A DNA stretch of 38,010 nt from Polyrhizophydium stewartii (taxonomy: Eukaryota; Chytridiomycota; Chytridiomycetes; Rhizophydiales), in the NCBI GenBank assembly GCA_027604665.1, contig JADGIZ010000035.1, forward strand, positions 1-38,010. Reading direction: 5' to 3'. Each line of letters opens with the position of its first letter. Positions within the stretch are counted from its first letter, which is position 1. The notes below the pieces were generated by a model, which saw only the letters and a list, made by a program, of their open reading frames with translations, did not search any database and was not told the origin of the DNA. The translations under genes and the position numbers were made by a program. This document shows, piece by piece, positions 20,960 to 33,155 of the stretch.

Positions 20960-23340
20960 ATGGCTTCCAGACTTTTAAATTGATAAGCAAGTCATTCACA
21001 TTTAGTCCTTTTTCTGCTATTTCCCCTCCTTATTGATCGGAGGTTCACCCCCCATGATCCATCCCAATATTACTTGTCTCAGGTTCAATTGTGACATATA
21101 AGATAATGTGAAAAGCCTCTTCTTCCGCAAAAGATATAGATCAATTATTATAATTTAACTAATAAATATTATTTAAGTTCATCTGATACTATTTAATTGA
21201 TACAGAAATAAATAGTAATACTTTAAGTAAGGGGAAGAATGAAGATTGCGTGAGCATCGAATTAGATTAAATAGAACATTCATATAAAGTTCTAGAGGAT
21301 TTTAAATAGATCAACGAGATAGAATAAATCGAGAGATAATAAGTAAACATTAAAATATATAATTGTACAGTAAATTGTTAACAACGAAGTTATTGGGAAT
21401 AGTTCTCGAAGAATAATATTGTAATCCCTATAAAATAAAGTAAAGTTAATCTTAAATAATTACTAGTTATTTTAGAAGTATTCTAATACTAATAATACCA
21501 CCTAATACGATTAACATTGGTAATATTATCTAGAATATTAAGTAGACAGAGGTCAGAGTTGAGAGTAAGAGAACCTAAATTATTTAACCTTTATAGTACC
21601 AATTAGATAAAAATCTATACAGCTACTAAGTTCTATCCTAAGTAGTCTAATAAAAAGTAAGAATGAAATACTAATATATTATTCATGTTAACTTGGAATT
21701 TCTACCTAAATAGTGTTACAATTATAAATCTAGTCCCCTTAGATGCTCGTGTATCAGCACCCAGTTTAGATATTGGCTAAAATATAAAAATTTATCTATA
21801 AGGCATTTAATCTTCTCTAATGGTATTAAAATTTGGAATATAGGTTAATAAGTAGATAGTAGTTAATCCAATAATAAATACCTAATGCCAAACCGGAAAT
21901 AGCGCTCTAAAACCAACAATTAATACAATGGTGACTAGAATATTATATAATGGAGAAAATAAACCAAGTACCTGCAAAGACTAAAACCGCAAATTCGACA
22001 GAGTCATCAGTTAAATATTAGCATGATTCGTCAGCCTAGATTGAAATGATTTGTAGCAATTGAACAATTACCAATTCTTTAGTAAAAGGAAGAAGGTATA
22101 TTGAGGTAGTTTATTTATGGTCCTATCCTTTGTAGCCATTTATTAATCAAGCAATTACAATCAGCCAATAAAATAGGTGCTACCGTTGAGGTTCCGGTCC
22201 GGCCTAGGCCAAACCTCCACAACAGATCAAATGGTTCATTCTACAGTAAACATCTACCTAAATAGATCATATTAATAAGACTATTTGATAAGCAGTACGA
22301 GTGGTATGCTAATTCAGTGCATCATAATGTTTATATATTGAGATAAGCTTAACCTAGCTCCGAAGGAGTTGATGCCAGTGGTCGTGTCAATCGGTTGCTT
22401 ACCCCAGAGACGCAACCTCATTCACTTCAATTCACCTCAGGCCGGCTAGGCATATTATCTTATAACAAACTAAGAATAAAAGAGAATGAACGAAGTGAAT
22501 CAAAAGTATAAAATCAAATAAAAGCAAGATTTCAGATTGTTTGCTACCATCTATTCAGCCTTCCCTCTGAAGAGATTTGGGTCCATATAAAGCCGCTGGA
22601 GGTCTGAGTCTTTACATTGGACTAAGCCGTTTCACTCGCTTGCAGCTCCAATTGGAGCTTTAACTTATATCTTAGGTTCCATATTAATCATTTTCCTATT
22701 TATACACCTTGTAAAAGAAGAAACCACTCATTCAGATGAGTTAGAATAATTTAGAACGCGTATTCATAGTTATATACCATTTTATTAGCCAGATTAGGAA
22801 GTAGTAATAGTTAATTGTTTATTTGGGCCCAGGTAATCAGGAATAAATCAAGTTATTAGTCTAGGGATAAAATTGATCCAGAAATAGAAGAACAAGTAAA
22901 GTATTTGTAGTTTAACTAATGTCGTAAAAGGTATGATTGCTGGCTATAATTATTGCTATAGGGCCCGTTCAACCATTTATTCGGCCCGTTCGATCGTTAG
23001 GAGGGCCCAATTATTAGAAACAAGGGGCCTTGCTTAGCCTAAATAGGTTAGTTATAGTTACTTTACCTATAGTCGCTAGCTAGATCCTTATTCACTGCTT
23101 GCCGCTCCGCGAAGTTATTTATTGCTTTGTTACAAACTCTTTACGTTCGTACTAATATTTCTTTAGGTTTGTATAACTTTCTTTCCTTCTTTATATCTAC
23201 TAGCTGCTCAATTTGACCTACACCATCTTTGTGAGCTATTACTAATAAGACTTACCCACATCTAATCATACGGTAATATCATTTAAATATCTGACTAGAC
23301 ATTACGTACTCTAGGACATTCTCAATGATACAAAATAACC
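20960..23340. other. Spacer upstream of the LSU gene
   Basis: No RNA or protein gene was recognised except the weak open stretch at 22,591. A GC-rich palindromic element lies at about 22,186-22,220 (GAGGTTCCGGTCCGG with CCTCCAC at its end). The same opening words recur at 34,738. If the LSU is transcribed from a nearby promoter it should lie here, but no consensus could be named. Confidence 0.6.
22591..22749 (+). other. Open stretch with one membrane helix, possible 3' exon
   Basis: Fifty-two open codons end at TAA 22,747. The stretch has no ATG, which would fit a downstream exon. It reads HWTKPFHSLAAPIGALTY followed by a clear hydrophobic helix (LGSILIIFLFIHLV) and a charged tail (KEETTHSDELE). 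This is the general shape of a respiratory-chain subunit end, but I do not recognise the family. No intron signals were found upstream. Confidence 0.25.
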
Positions 23341-23343
23341 AAC

Positions 23344-23413
23344 TGCGGATTAGTGTAATAGTAACATATTTGGCTCATGACCGACTGATAGAGGTGCAAA
23401 TCCTTTGTCCGCA
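23344..23413 (+). tRNA. trnM(cat): tRNA-Met (anticodon CAT)
   Basis: Full cloverleaf by eye. The acceptor stem TGCGGAT pairs with GTCCGCA (one G-T pair), the D stem is GTGT/ACAT, the anticodon loop CTCATGA sits at 23,374-23,380, the variable loop is 4-5 nt, and the T stem AGAGG/CCTTT closes loop TGCAAAT. The anticodon stem has a T-C mismatch at its outer pair. No CCA is encoded. It could be initiator, elongator or a lysidine-modified Ile tRNA; the sequence alone does not decide. It is 4 nt upstream of the next tRNA. Confidence 0.85.
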
Positions 23414-23417
23414 TTAT

Positions 23418-23489
23418 GAGGCTATAGCTTAATTGGTAAAGCATACTGCTCAGAACGGTCGTTAGAAGTGTTCAAGTCACTTTAGCCTT
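23418..23489 (+). tRNA. tRNA with anticodon CAG and a short variable loop
   Basis: Full cloverleaf by eye. The acceptor stem GAGGCTA pairs with TAGCCTT, the D stem GCTT with AAGC closes loop AATTGGTA, the anticodon loop is CTCAGAA (23,449-23,455), the variable loop is GTTAG, and the T stem AAGTG with CACTT closes TTCAAGT. Anticodon CAG would read CUG, normally leucine, but leucine tRNAs have a long variable arm and this one has five bases. It shares the outer anticodon-stem T-C mismatch and the CTCA loop start with the neighbouring tRNA-Met. It may be a duplicated tRNA-Met with a changed anticodon, an unusual leucine tRNA, or a tRNA with another identity. Confidence 0.8.
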
Positions 23490-23670
23490 AAACCTAAAAC
23501 ACGGCGAATAAAAGCTTCGATTTGATTTTAAGATTTCTCCTTTAGCGCGAAACTAGTCAATTACCGAATCCACTTATTTATACTAGCATAATAAATGAGA
23601 ATACCATTATCACGATATGAGATCGTCTAAAGACTTTCTTGATCAAAAATGACATAATCTCAACGATCAA

Positions 23671-23752
23671 AGCGCGTCGTGGCGTAGGCACCCCCTTCGG
23701 GGGGGCCGGCCACGGAGCGACCGGGGCTTTGCCCCTACGTCGCGTCAGCCTA
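23671..23752. repeat. GC-rich nested hairpin element (GACGTCGC family)
   Basis: Two triloop hairpins, CCCCC-TTC-GGGGG and GGGGC-TTT-GCCCC, are embedded in an outer framework of GTCGTGGCGTAGGC and CCTACGTCGCGTCAGCC. This is the first clear member of a family that fills the rest of the window. Confidence 0.8.
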
Positions 23753-26700
23753 CTTCGTTTATCTCCATCTCTCCGAATCTGACAGATACACCCTTTCCTA
23801 AAGACACAGACTTGCTAGAACTAGATCTCAGTTTATTCTTCTCTTAATTGATAATAGACCCAACCTAAGATTGTTGGATTAGAACTTTTCAATTGAACAG
23901 GAACTACAGGAGATTATATCACCATTGTTTTAATTAGGAGCAGTAGTACTCGTGATTTTAGCATAAAACTATTAACATTATAAATAGCCCATTTACATAA
24001 GGAGATTATAGAAGAGTAATTACTCAATAATTGCCATTCCATTTTGAGCTAGGTTAGCCATTAAAGGGGGGGTGGCCGCAATTAATCTAAGGATTTAAAG
24101 GAATAAGCTTATTAATCTGGTACCTTGGGTCAATTCAAACTCGTGGCTGCGACAGAGGCTAGGAGCCTAGGTCGCTATGGTGAAGGACTCTCTGGGCTGC
24201 CAGAGGCAGCTACCTCAAAAGGATAATTTAATTAGAACACGATGAAAAGTAAATCAAATACCTTCTCTAAAAGGAGGAGATGGGATATCATTTTTGAGTG
24301 GATGTGTAATTGATCGAATCGAGCAATTAGGTATGATAACATTGCCTATAATAATAATCAATAAAGTTGATGAAACGATCTAGAATAGGATCAACTAAGT
24401 TGATCTAACCGTCTAAAATGAAATAAGCCCGTGGAGGTGATATACCTCGAAAGGTTGACCTGTTTTATGTTTAGGAGTTGACACTATCAACAACCACGTT
24501 GTTCGAGGTTGTGTAGAATGGTAGCAGTTTCAGGTTCTAGATTAACAGTTTGGTTAGCGTCACAATTTAATTTATTTTGGTCGCTCTATGAGCGATTCCT
24601 CTACGTTTCCTTTCAAAGTTCTAATATGAATTGACATGATTTCATCTATTCCAAGAAGGTAGCATTATAAGCGACGGATTAGTCGCTTCCCCTGGGCGCC
24701 TCCACGATCGTGCTAAAGGTCACCTATTTCTAACCGGTTCAGACCTCTTTTCAACATTTTAGACCTCCCGTATCTAGATCTTACTTATCGATCTAAAAGA
24801 TCGAGACACTCAAATAAATAAATAGATCGACCTAGTCAATTCTAGAATCAAGTGAGATTGAAATTTAGTAATTGAGCCTAGATGCTCCTGAGCTCTCGGA
24901 AGTTATAAAGATCGAGTGAGGACCTGCCATATGTTTATTATTGAAACTCCTTTTATTTTAATCATAAGTAGAAAACCTTTAAAAAGTATGTAAGCTGAAT
25001 AACCCGTAATCATTTGGAACTACTTCCAATAATATTCCTGTAATAATTTTAAGTTAATGGATGAGTTAACAGTTCAGAACATGAGGAAGTTATCTAGAAT
25101 AAGAGGCTCTCGACACCTTACGGACCAGAAACTATGTAATTGATAAATGAGCAGGAAGGTTGTGCATCATTCTTTATAAGCGGTTACGCCTATTCCAAAC
25201 GGATTCATCAAATCCGAGCTAGCTCGCGTTGAACTTCTACTAGACCAATCTCAGTTAATCGTAGAGGTTCAAGACTGTATACAATTTTGAAGCGTATCGT
25301 AGTCCTTTTGTTAAACTCAGGTGATAGTTGCTTGACCTCATCAAGATCAATCTATCTTGTTTCCTATTTCTTAAGTCTTTTTATTTCTTTATCAATTGCT
25401 TTGACTTTAAACCAGCTTAGCTGGGTCTCTTAGTTAACAATCTTTATATTGTCTAAATTAGCCAAAGCGGCGAATGAGCGTACTTTATAGAACCATTTGT
25501 AGTGAACGAGTTCGCGTCTCGCAGGGTAAGCGAACGACGGACACGGTACCTTTTTAATTAGTCTTTGAGGTGTAGATGTGGTGATAAATTGATCTTCAAC
25601 CAAAGGTAAGAGGCTTGTTATCATTATTCATGAATTAATTGAAGCAACATTACCTGTTATGATTACAGCTAAGTGGTACCTCAAATTAAGCCCAAAGACT
25701 GATGGGAACTTAATCATATCTGAATTAGTTATAGCTATTGGATGTTTAAGATTAATAATGGATCAGCAATTTCAATATGAACAACTTTGAAGAAACCTTA
25801 GTATAAGATAGAGATAGACAGAAAGAAGTCAAAGAAAGGGATCAATAAATTGATCCGAGACTCTTTAGAGAAATACCATAGCTAGACAATATATTCTGAA
25901 TAATTACTTTTAGTGCCGCTACATGTAACCTTGTACAAGTTTCTTTGAAATGGAAAATGAGATCCAGATCAATGAATATTGGGAGATAGCTAATCATTAT
26001 TGTAAGTTCACCTACATAGGTAGTTGTGTTAAGCAGATAACCCTTCCTGATCGATTTGAATACAGCTTTAAGCTCACTTTATAATACTTATACCTATTTA
26101 TAGAGTATAGCTGCCGAGGAGCCTAGGTTGATGGTGTACCACCCCCCGCCAGGAGCGTAGCTCCTGTCGGCCCCCTCAGAGGGGTCCTTTGAATATCTGT
26201 CACTTTGATCGATAATGATGCGCAATTGGACCCACGTAGTGGGCGGCCCTTTAGGTAGGAAGGGCCGAATAAGCGAAAAGAAAAACTAACAACTTAGATA
26301 AATTAACTTAATTCGGGTCCTTAACGGATTTGGTTGAATCGGGCGGCGCGTCAGCTCGCGCCTAGCGACGCCCTAACGAAATCTCAATTATTGAATCCGC
26401 AACCGCTCAAGTTACTTGATAACCACATGCTATTATTTTGCACCTATCTACATATCTTTAACTACTAAGTTTTGGTATGGATTAATGTAAGAGCTAGGTT
26501 GGTTGTTTAGAATGTGGTATTGCATCCCCATTGGTCTATTTACCAACTTAATTACCCTCATATACCAGGAAAAGGAGAAATCTATCCATATAAGACAATC
26601 TTCGATTATTCCCTACGTAATGATCCTCTTAGAGGGTTGCCACCTTGTAAAATAAAAATATCCCATAATCTTCAGCTAACTAAGTTAGCCTAGCTGGTAG

Positions 26701-29047
26701 TAGGGAATAGATCATCACTCTATTATAAGCTAGAAGACCATTAGGAGACAACCAGGGTTGTTAAATAACCATAAAAAAATGAGTAATATCCTTCATTAAC
26801 TAAAGCAATCTTAGATCACAGTCTGAAAATAATATTGATAGCCTCTTGTTCAATTTGGATTTCATTAAGAAATAACTTATAGGGCCTCCGCTCAGGCTAC
26901 GCCTTTTACTAGAAGCTTCGGCCCAGACAAACTCATCAAGTGTTTTATCAATTAAGTATAGCAATCATAGTACAGTTGCAAAGCAACTTATAGGAATAGG
27001 TTCTAAGCGGCGGAGCGAAGCGCTCATGCGATCAAATCATAGGATAAAGGGTGATCTAGGAGGGTCTAGTCCCATAACCATCGATATCTGATATGGTCTT
27101 TTTTCTATTCAGTGGTTTTGAGGGATTAGATAGAAAATAGAGCTGGAATTGTCAATAAGATGAGCTAGCAGACTAAAAAATCCAAAACTACAATTATTTC
27201 GCACTCATGGGGGTTAGGCTCTGTATTAGATCGCTAGGAGTTGCTCCTCATCTCGAGCAGAAATCGCAAAGAAGATGAGGCTCAACCACCAAATCCAGGG
27301 CGCGCGCAGCGGCGTCATTCTCATAGGTGCGGGGGTGATTCTGTAAGGACGTCGCTGAACGTGAGCGGCGCGACGTCGCCGATTTCTATTTGCCGTCTCC
27401 GGTGGTTTATTCTAATGATCCAGGTTTGAGCAATCTATGATTGCTTGTAGTAAGTTACAATTCAATCAATAGCTACTTCATTTTATGTGATGATTCTAAA
27501 GACGTTATAGTTACTCATCAACTCAATTTTAAATGTAGAAATTTGATCTAATCGAATCTTCCCAAATTGTCGTAAGGATACGGCCATAGGAAGGATCAAC
27601 AATTGCTTCACATAATTAACAGCAATCAATTGAGTAAAGACAGAGGGTTACATTCGAGATTATCATTGGAGAGGATATTCTAATATTTAAACTCTAAACT
27701 CGATCAGTTATGATCGACTCTTCATAGACTAAGTCTAATTATAATGATCTCTACTTAATCAAGGAGAACCTTTCCTTCTATATAGTAGATGAATGATAAC
27801 CCTTAATAGGGTGTCTATCTAATGTTTATTAACCTATAAAATGAAGATACACCATCTTTATGTGTCCCCTTCTTCTCGACTTAGTCGATTGTCTATTAAC
27901 ATTTGATCAATTTGTAATTAGTCACGGGCGAATTGTGTGATTTGATGTTGATTTTGAAATGAAGCGCAATGATTTTTAATTAATCACGTTGATCAATTTG
28001 TAAGATTTCAAGAGTCTAATATGATTAAAGATTAGAGTAGGGTTTAGCGTCAGCGGGAACCCGCCCCCAGGGCCGGGTTTACCAAATTGGAGCAATGAGC
28101 GTGATGAGATTGACAGCATATACATTATTTGATTTAGATCTAGGTTTACTTGGCCAATTACGATGAGGTTCTGATCGCGACGTCGCGTCAGCCCGGTGCT
28201 GAGGATAAATTCTATATCCATTAAGTCGCCATTAGAGCTTAGTCTTTTAGATTATTTATATTAAAAATGATTGTAAATTACCAGCTAATGCTCCTACTAG
28301 AGTCAAATTATTAGTACATTAAAGGTTTAGTATGAAGATAATTGAGTTTGAGTAGCATATTATTAGGGTAGTATCTGTAATAGGTCATGGTGGATACAAT
28401 AAGTCTAAACATTATATAGATAGTCTATTTATAGAGAGAATCGGCCGTGAGGGCGATTCCACTGACGTGGTGAATCTACTTTAATCAAGCTTCTATGAAT
28501 CTGACTCATTGGTTTAACTGAACTTTTAATAAAGCCATGATTGCAGCAGAGGCCTAATCCTCAATTTGTAGCATCATCTCATTCTAAGGATCTAGGGTGG
28601 TTTATGTAATAGCTAGCTTTATGTCCTAAGATCAACATAGACAATACCTTCAGAAATTACTATTACCCCTTATAGGAAGCTGAATAAGCATATACTCACT
28701 TATAAGCTAACCCTAATTAGTTACCTGAAGCTTATGAAATAAGCTGCTTCGATGGAGAAAACCCTTTATCTAAAAATTCACCGATTTCTTAAGCGGCTGG
28801 AGCGATCTTGGTCTTACCTGGCTGCTCTATATTTCTAATTATTCGATTATCAAAAACTACATAGGATTTGATTCCCATAAACGGATATGTAGGCAACTAT
28901 TAGTGGATCTAAATTAAGGTAAATAAAACAGGAGGAGGTTAAGCATAAAACATAAATACCAGGATGAAACCAATTTTAAAACTATCTTGGCCCCCCTGAG
29001 ACCAAGAGTAGTAGTAAAATGAAGAAGTAATGTAACGCATAGTCGTA

Positions 29048-29116
29048 GCCAAATACCCCAAGATCTCGTGTTGTGTCGAGCTCATAGAAGCGGTAATAAG
29101 ATCTTGGGTATTTGGC
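29048..29116. repeat. Long imperfect inverted repeat
   Basis: The left arm GCCAAATACCCCAAGATCT (29,048-29,066) pairs with AGATCTTGGGTATTTGGC (29,099-29,116), with one extra C. The loop is 32 nt. It is the longest AT-containing hairpin noticed and does not follow the 3-nt loop rule. A 101-codon open frame on the minus strand runs over it without a recognised motif. Confidence 0.85.
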
Positions 29117-29220
29117 ATTGAGTATCCTCGCAAGAGGCCTAGTGCCGATTGAACGTCATAATGGAGTAAGTCAAAATAGTAAAATAAATAATATAGGTTA
29201 TTAGACTTACGTAATGGTAA

Positions 29221-29304
29221 ATAGTCATCGACGAAGTCGATCAATCTTCCTATATATAGGGAGATTAATTAATGTAATGATAGTCATCGACGAAGTCGAT
29301 CAAT
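29221..29304. repeat. Direct repeat of a triloop hairpin
   Basis: A 25-nt word containing ATCGAC-GAA-GTCGAT is present at 29,221-29,245 and 29,280-29,304. The copies are 34 nt apart. It is a recent local copy of one mini-hairpin with some flank. Confidence 0.85.
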
Positions 29305-32119
29305 TCTAAATTTAAGTGAAGCCTATCTATTAATATAAGAGAAATAAGCTAATAAGTAATAGGCTGAGCGACATAATAAATAGACTCCTTAAGGGAGTCG
29401 GTATTATGAATAAATATTTATAATGAGTGAAAGGAAGGATTCATTAGAAGCCTGTAATGAACGACCTATTAAAATACAGCGAGTTACGTCGAGCAAATGT
29501 TGATTAATGAGATTCATGAAGCGAGGTAAGGGAGCGAGAATGAATTGAATGATATAATTAGGGTCATATACATGATCATTGTAAATGAGTTAAAACTAAG
29601 ATCTATTCAATAAAGGTTTATCAGTCTAATCCCTGCCTTTAGCCCAGTGGCGTATGAAAGTTTGCTTGACTGATCACGATAATAAGATTGATCTAGATAA
29701 AGCTAAGTAGATCTCAGTATCCTTGCTAAAATGAAAGGGTTGATTATCAAGTGCTAGGTATTTATCTAATAACTCCATTTAGTTAGTCTAGGTCGCTAGT
29801 GATGTCACAGATAATTGCTTGATTATTCAATAGTATTCATATCCACCCTATTATCTAGAGCTCAAGTACGCCTAATATTCGGAGCGGCTCCGCCGCGGCC
29901 TATTAGCAAGCAATATTGTCAGCTCTCCTCGGTTTCTGCAATTTTACTCAGATGATTTCCTCTTGTATTTACTATAATTATTTAATGGTCTTATTAGGAA
30001 ATCTTCATTAGCTGTTTTATTATGAATATTTTTTACTATACACTTCTAATACCATTCAGCCAATAGGCTTGTTATTAAGCTACGCCAATTAGCCTCATTG
30101 ACCTGCGCTCATTCAACTGGTTCATTTCGCTTCTATTAATGTCGTTCATTCTCAGCTGCTCTTGTCCAGCTTCCCATTCACTTTTCAATATTTCTAATTG
30201 TTTAGACTAGCATATTTTATCGTTTCTTTTATCTACACCCTACATGAAGTTCTTGTTCTGACTCTATTTTCCCTCCGTATCATTGGTCCTAACTAATTAC
30301 TTCCTGATACCACTTCGTGGCCAATTCTAAGCGGCTTATTCTGACTTGTCTAATTACTTGATCCATTCAAATAGGTGTCCTATCTAATCTAGATAGTCGA
30401 GTGCAGCGAGGGGGGGGATCAGAATTGAGCCCAGAGGGCCAATTCCCCCTCCGGGCGAATTGTGCAAATTTCCTGAAAAGCGAGCCGCTCCGAACAAAGC
30501 AGAAAATTGATATGATTTTTATTATTTATTAAGAATGGTCTAAGAGAAACCAGCAAGAGTATAACTATAATCACGGTCGCGACGTAGCCCGTAGGGCGGT
30601 CGCTCCGTCTCCTATGAATACGAGTAGAATAGGTTCATATGTTTAAGAACTATTAGATGTAGCCATTTAGAGAATGGTCCGAATATCCTAGTCTAATGGC
30701 TGCGGGAGGACCGCGTCCATTGGACTAATTGGTGAATTAATTTAGTCGATGGGCAGAACATTTTGATTTTTATTCAATTTAATTTATTTACTATTGTCAT
30801 TTAGAGAGATTCCGGATAAGTTCATACCAACTTTCTAATGAGGTACTCATGTTCCTTGTAGGATGGTTTCTGATAGACCTAGCTACTTTTTAATATTAGA
30901 TTTGTTCTATTATAACTATCTTTAGAGATCTTTGATCATTATTTAATGCCAAATGTAACCTAACCTATATTGGCTCTGTTCTCATTGATGATAGTATAAA
31001 TATTTCTAATTGATCATAGATCAATCTACTTTAGTCTACTAGTTTACATAGCTGATAACCCATAAATCTTGAGTGATCCATCAAATTTGACATACCTTAG
31101 CCAGGTTCTACACAGTCTCTAGTTACGCCCTCCAGGCTAGACGGACTCCTTCAAAATTGTTTGAATATAAGGAATTACTCTTGTTATTCTATTGATTAGC
31201 CAACTACTTAAGAGCGATCTTGAATAATTGTACTACATGCAAGCAATCGTAGATTGCTTGAATTTCTATAATTATTTTATTAGTAGTGCAATATTACCTT
31301 GAAATTATTATATAATAGGTCAACTTGCCTTTTAATAACTAGCTGATATAATCTACTCATTAGATAAAATGGGGTGTATAATAGCAATAAAATGGAAATT
31401 AGATTACATGTTTATTGTTCATTTAAGTGTGGGAAAACATAAGGTAAATCACTGTTATCTGTCAAGCTTCTGAGTTATAAGCTCAAGAAATCGCGGAGTT
31501 GCTAAATTTGCGGAAATTGCGCAATTGGCTTCATTAAATTTTGATCATTTGTACAGATTCTGGGTTTCAATTAATCCTGTTATATTGAGCAATCATTGAT
31601 CGCTTAGTTGACAAATCATCTGACTAGCGTGCGTGGCGTCGCGTCCGCTCGCGCTCAGCGACGTCCTAACGGTTTGTGTAGAATATTGAAGAGATACTTA
31701 AAGAAACCTAAACTAGATTACAATGAGTAGAGTAGGACATTTGGCAGTTATTATTCTATCCTCCGGGTCTTCCTTCAATGGCATAATGTAGATTTAGAAG
31801 TTCAACCAGAAAATCCGCTAGGAGTCGCTCCAAGATAGTAGGAGTAATTCATCTGCTCAATCAATCTCGTTGATTCAGTTAGGCTAATAAACCTCTTAGC
31901 TCAGGGTCCAGAGTGTCTAATACTAACTAGAAGGACTATTTATTATTCCCATTGATCCTTTCTATCTCCCACCTAACTAGGAGCACTTCTTTGAAGTGGA
32001 CACTAGATTGCAAATCACCATGCTTTGCGGGTCTAGGAGACACCGTGATTATAAATAACATCAGTATTAGCAAGTGTGGCTTATACGAAGTCAGAATAGG
32101 CTCCTAAGGAGCTTTAGAA

Positions 32120-32205
32120 ACCCCAATCACGGTCGCGACGTCGCCTCCGGCCCGCCCCTTGAGGGGCGGGGGGGCCCCCTTAAGGGGGCCCGTCGCTCCG
32201 TATCC
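32120..32205. repeat. GC-rich nested hairpin element
   Basis: The frame GGTCGCGACGTCGCC opens the element and GTCGCTCCGT closes it. Between them are two long GC stems (CGCCCCTTGAGGGGCG and GGCCCCCTTAAGGGGGCC). The copy at 30,575-30,612 has the same ends with a single short stem (GCCCGTAGGGC), so the inner hairpins are swappable modules. Confidence 0.85.
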
Positions 32206-33155
32206 TTAAAGTTTTAAGAATTGAACCTATCCAGCTGCTCCAGAGCGCTTCCTCCCTTTTCACCGTACGGGTAGCACCCATAAATGGGTTACCCTAGCGG
32301 ACACTTCCACTCGTCAGGCCGAGTTCCAGTCAAAAGGTATGAGGATTGCTTTTATACCACCTCCCCGAGTTTCACTCTACCCCTATTTCATTCTTCATAG
32401 GGTTCATGAATAGGAGCCAATTTGATAATTATTTAATCATAAACTACGAATCTTTAGCCACTGCCCATTGGGCTACGTCGCGCTTAATAGATGATCAAAT
32501 AAGCAGAAATACCTAAATTAATTAAGCTTAATACTGAACACTATCGATCTATTAGATCGAAGTTGATGGATGATGAATAATCCCATCTTGGAGCGGCATC
32601 CGCCTTTTGTTTGTTTTTGTGTAATTACAAAGGTACAGATATGTCTAATTTCCCCTTTAGGTCCCTATCTTTTTTTACCATACACTAAAGCCATTTTAAT
32701 AGGAGAACTAGTTTACCTTGTAGATAGTTAGAATAGACCTAATGCTATTAATGGTAATTCCTGTTTTGATCGCAACGGAGTTGCTCAGGAAATTAATAAA
32801 ATCGCTCAGCCAAACAACTAAGTTGTTTTCATTTCCATTTATAAAGCATCCAGGATGCCCAGTTAATAAAGAGGAGACCCCCCATGGGGGCGGGAGGCTC
32901 CTTCTTCTAAATCCACATACTTATCAATTGAATTTAATTAGACTCACCGCGTAGCGGGGAGTCGCCCCCAGGGGGCCGACTCTAGTCGGTCGTAGTAGCT
33001 ACCAGTGATAATTGACATCCTCATTTTGGAGGTTTATTGGTTCTGATTGTTAGTACTATGGTTAGATGACCTAGTCAGTAGCAACTGATTGACCTAAGAT
33101 ATTAATAACCTATAAGTCGATATGAAGATCGATAATTGTAGCATAGTCTCCGTAC

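Larger units (their letters stand above)
23490..33155. other. Spacer rich in GC hairpin elements, no gene recognised
   Basis: No conserved protein or RNA gene was recognised in about 9.6 kb. Nested GC elements lie at about 26,140-26,260, 26,340-26,375, 27,300-27,380, 28,050-28,080, 28,178-28,200, 30,575-30,612, 31,630-31,672, 32,125-32,202 and 32,948-33,000. Less GC-rich triloop stems are everywhere, e.g. GATCAAC-TAA-GTTGATC near 24,388 and AAGCAATC-GTA-GATTGCTT near 31,241. Some frames are long if only TAA is a stop (about 25,564-25,930), without a recognised family. Confidence 0.6.

Noticed and set aside
25564..25800. cox2 from ELIEATLPVMITAKWY
   Set aside because: Only a loose likeness to the region before the HQWYW motif. 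The copper-binding residues and later motifs are missing.
27241..27429. 62-codon frame on the plus strand
   Set aside because: Its middle is made of GC hairpin sequence and there is no family motif.
27976..28221. 81-codon minus-strand frame
   Set aside because: It runs through two GC hairpin elements and matches no family I know. It is probably open by chance.
32209..32285. Minus-strand tRNA suggested by a GGTTCAATTC-like T loop
   Set aside because: The T stem has a mismatch and no acceptor or anticodon stem could be paired.
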